Shown piece after piece: positions 63,546 through 64,000 of a stretch of 64,000 nucleotides of DNA. Position 1 is the first letter of the stretch. Each line of letters begins with the position of its first letter. Source of the stretch: Saprospiraceae bacterium (GTDB lineage Bacteria; Bacteroidota; Bacteroidia; Chitinophagales; Saprospiraceae); contig JADJTQ010000001.1 in NCBI GenBank assembly GCA_016711125.1, forward strand, positions 558,001 through 622,000, written 5' to 3'. A model generated the notes under the pieces. That model was not told the DNA's origin and did no database searches. It was given only the letters and a program-made list of their open reading frames with translations. Both the position numbers and the translations under genes were made by a program.

Positions 63546-64000
63546 ATCGACACATTTTCTTCCAGATTAAATAGTTACCACTGTACTCTTCTGACCTTGT
63601 TCTTGATTCCATCGCTGTCGCTTCAATAGGTCAGATGTCACCTCATGATTAAAAAGTATCAGATGAATATTTAGAGTGGGTGGTTTTGATTCTTTGCTTC
63701 TTTCTTCGATGAGGCAGAATTTAAATTTTTTCCCGGCCAGACTTGACGGATCTACTCTCTCTTGTTGTTAGAGAGAGGAACATCTACATCTTCTGGTAGT
63801 GCAGAAAAATAGAAATAGTAGATCACCACTAAATATAAGCAAGAACCAAGAAAATGATCTGACAAGATATCAGCCAAAGTTGGGGAAGTTAAAGGTCTTC
63901 GAGTTGTGCTCTTTTGATCGGTCTCATTAAGTTGAAAGATTTAGTGTTGCTTGTCTACTGACTAATCCATCGAATAGGGAAGTGCGGTCAGGATTTCCAA

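Overview
The window looks like a chromosomal segment of a Bacteroidota bacterium, most likely a Saprospiria-type organism (inference). Pointers are a type IX secretion sorting domain at the end of one secreted protein, SprB-like repeats, FadL/OmpP1 and GIN-domain proteins, large Calx-beta and beta-helix surface proteins, HD-PycTM proteins and Tat-dependent Gfo/Idh/MocA oxidoreductases. No rRNA, tRNA, phage or intact insertion sequence was recognised.

Layout. 0-5.4 kb: a DUF2141 protein, then a leftward set made of an HD-PycTM (Pycsar-effector-like) gene, an outer-membrane phospholipase A-like gene, a GlgX-type debranching enzyme and a small unknown. 5.4-11.8 kb: a broken TetR gene with a candidate operator, a cupin, an SdiA-regulated-family remnant, a very large phosphoesterase/outer-membrane-barrel fusion, and a graveyard holding two further HD-domain remnants. 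11.8-20 kb: an unknown protein with a patatin phospholipase, a CehA-like metallohydrolase, a Tat oxidoreductase, a 22-bp minisatellite, DUF302 and FadL genes. 20.4-36.9 kb: a leftward block of giant secreted surface proteins (Calx-beta/GEVED, SprB/Big_9, and a paralogous beta-helix family with intact, deleted and fragmentary copies). 37-50 kb: secreted or periplasmic metabolism (ceramidase-like lipoprotein, cytochrome c plus FAD amine oxidase, T9SS cargo, GIN lipoprotein, RraA-like aldolase, GH43, second Gfo/Idh/MocA) interrupted by a 2-kb array of about fifteen 133-bp tandem repeats. 51.6-59.1 kb: a surface-glycan cluster (five glycosyltransferase-type genes, a CMP-sugar synthetase, an FAD oxidoreductase). 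59.4-63.2 kb: a fourth beta-helix paralog.

How the genes fit together. Most products act in the envelope or outside the cell: adhesin-like proteins, lipid and glycan hydrolases, and the enzymes that build a surface polysaccharide that probably carries an acidic sugar. The flavin oxidase and cytochrome c are adjacent and plausibly form one electron-transfer unit.

A striking feature is about a dozen frameshifts, nearly all single-base changes in short homopolymers, that split otherwise well-conserved genes. This pattern suits residual sequencing error better than decay. By contrast the HD remnant at 10.5-11.1 kb carries substitution-type nonsense codons and is a true pseudogene. Split genes are listed as their separate reading-frame pieces, with the join explained.
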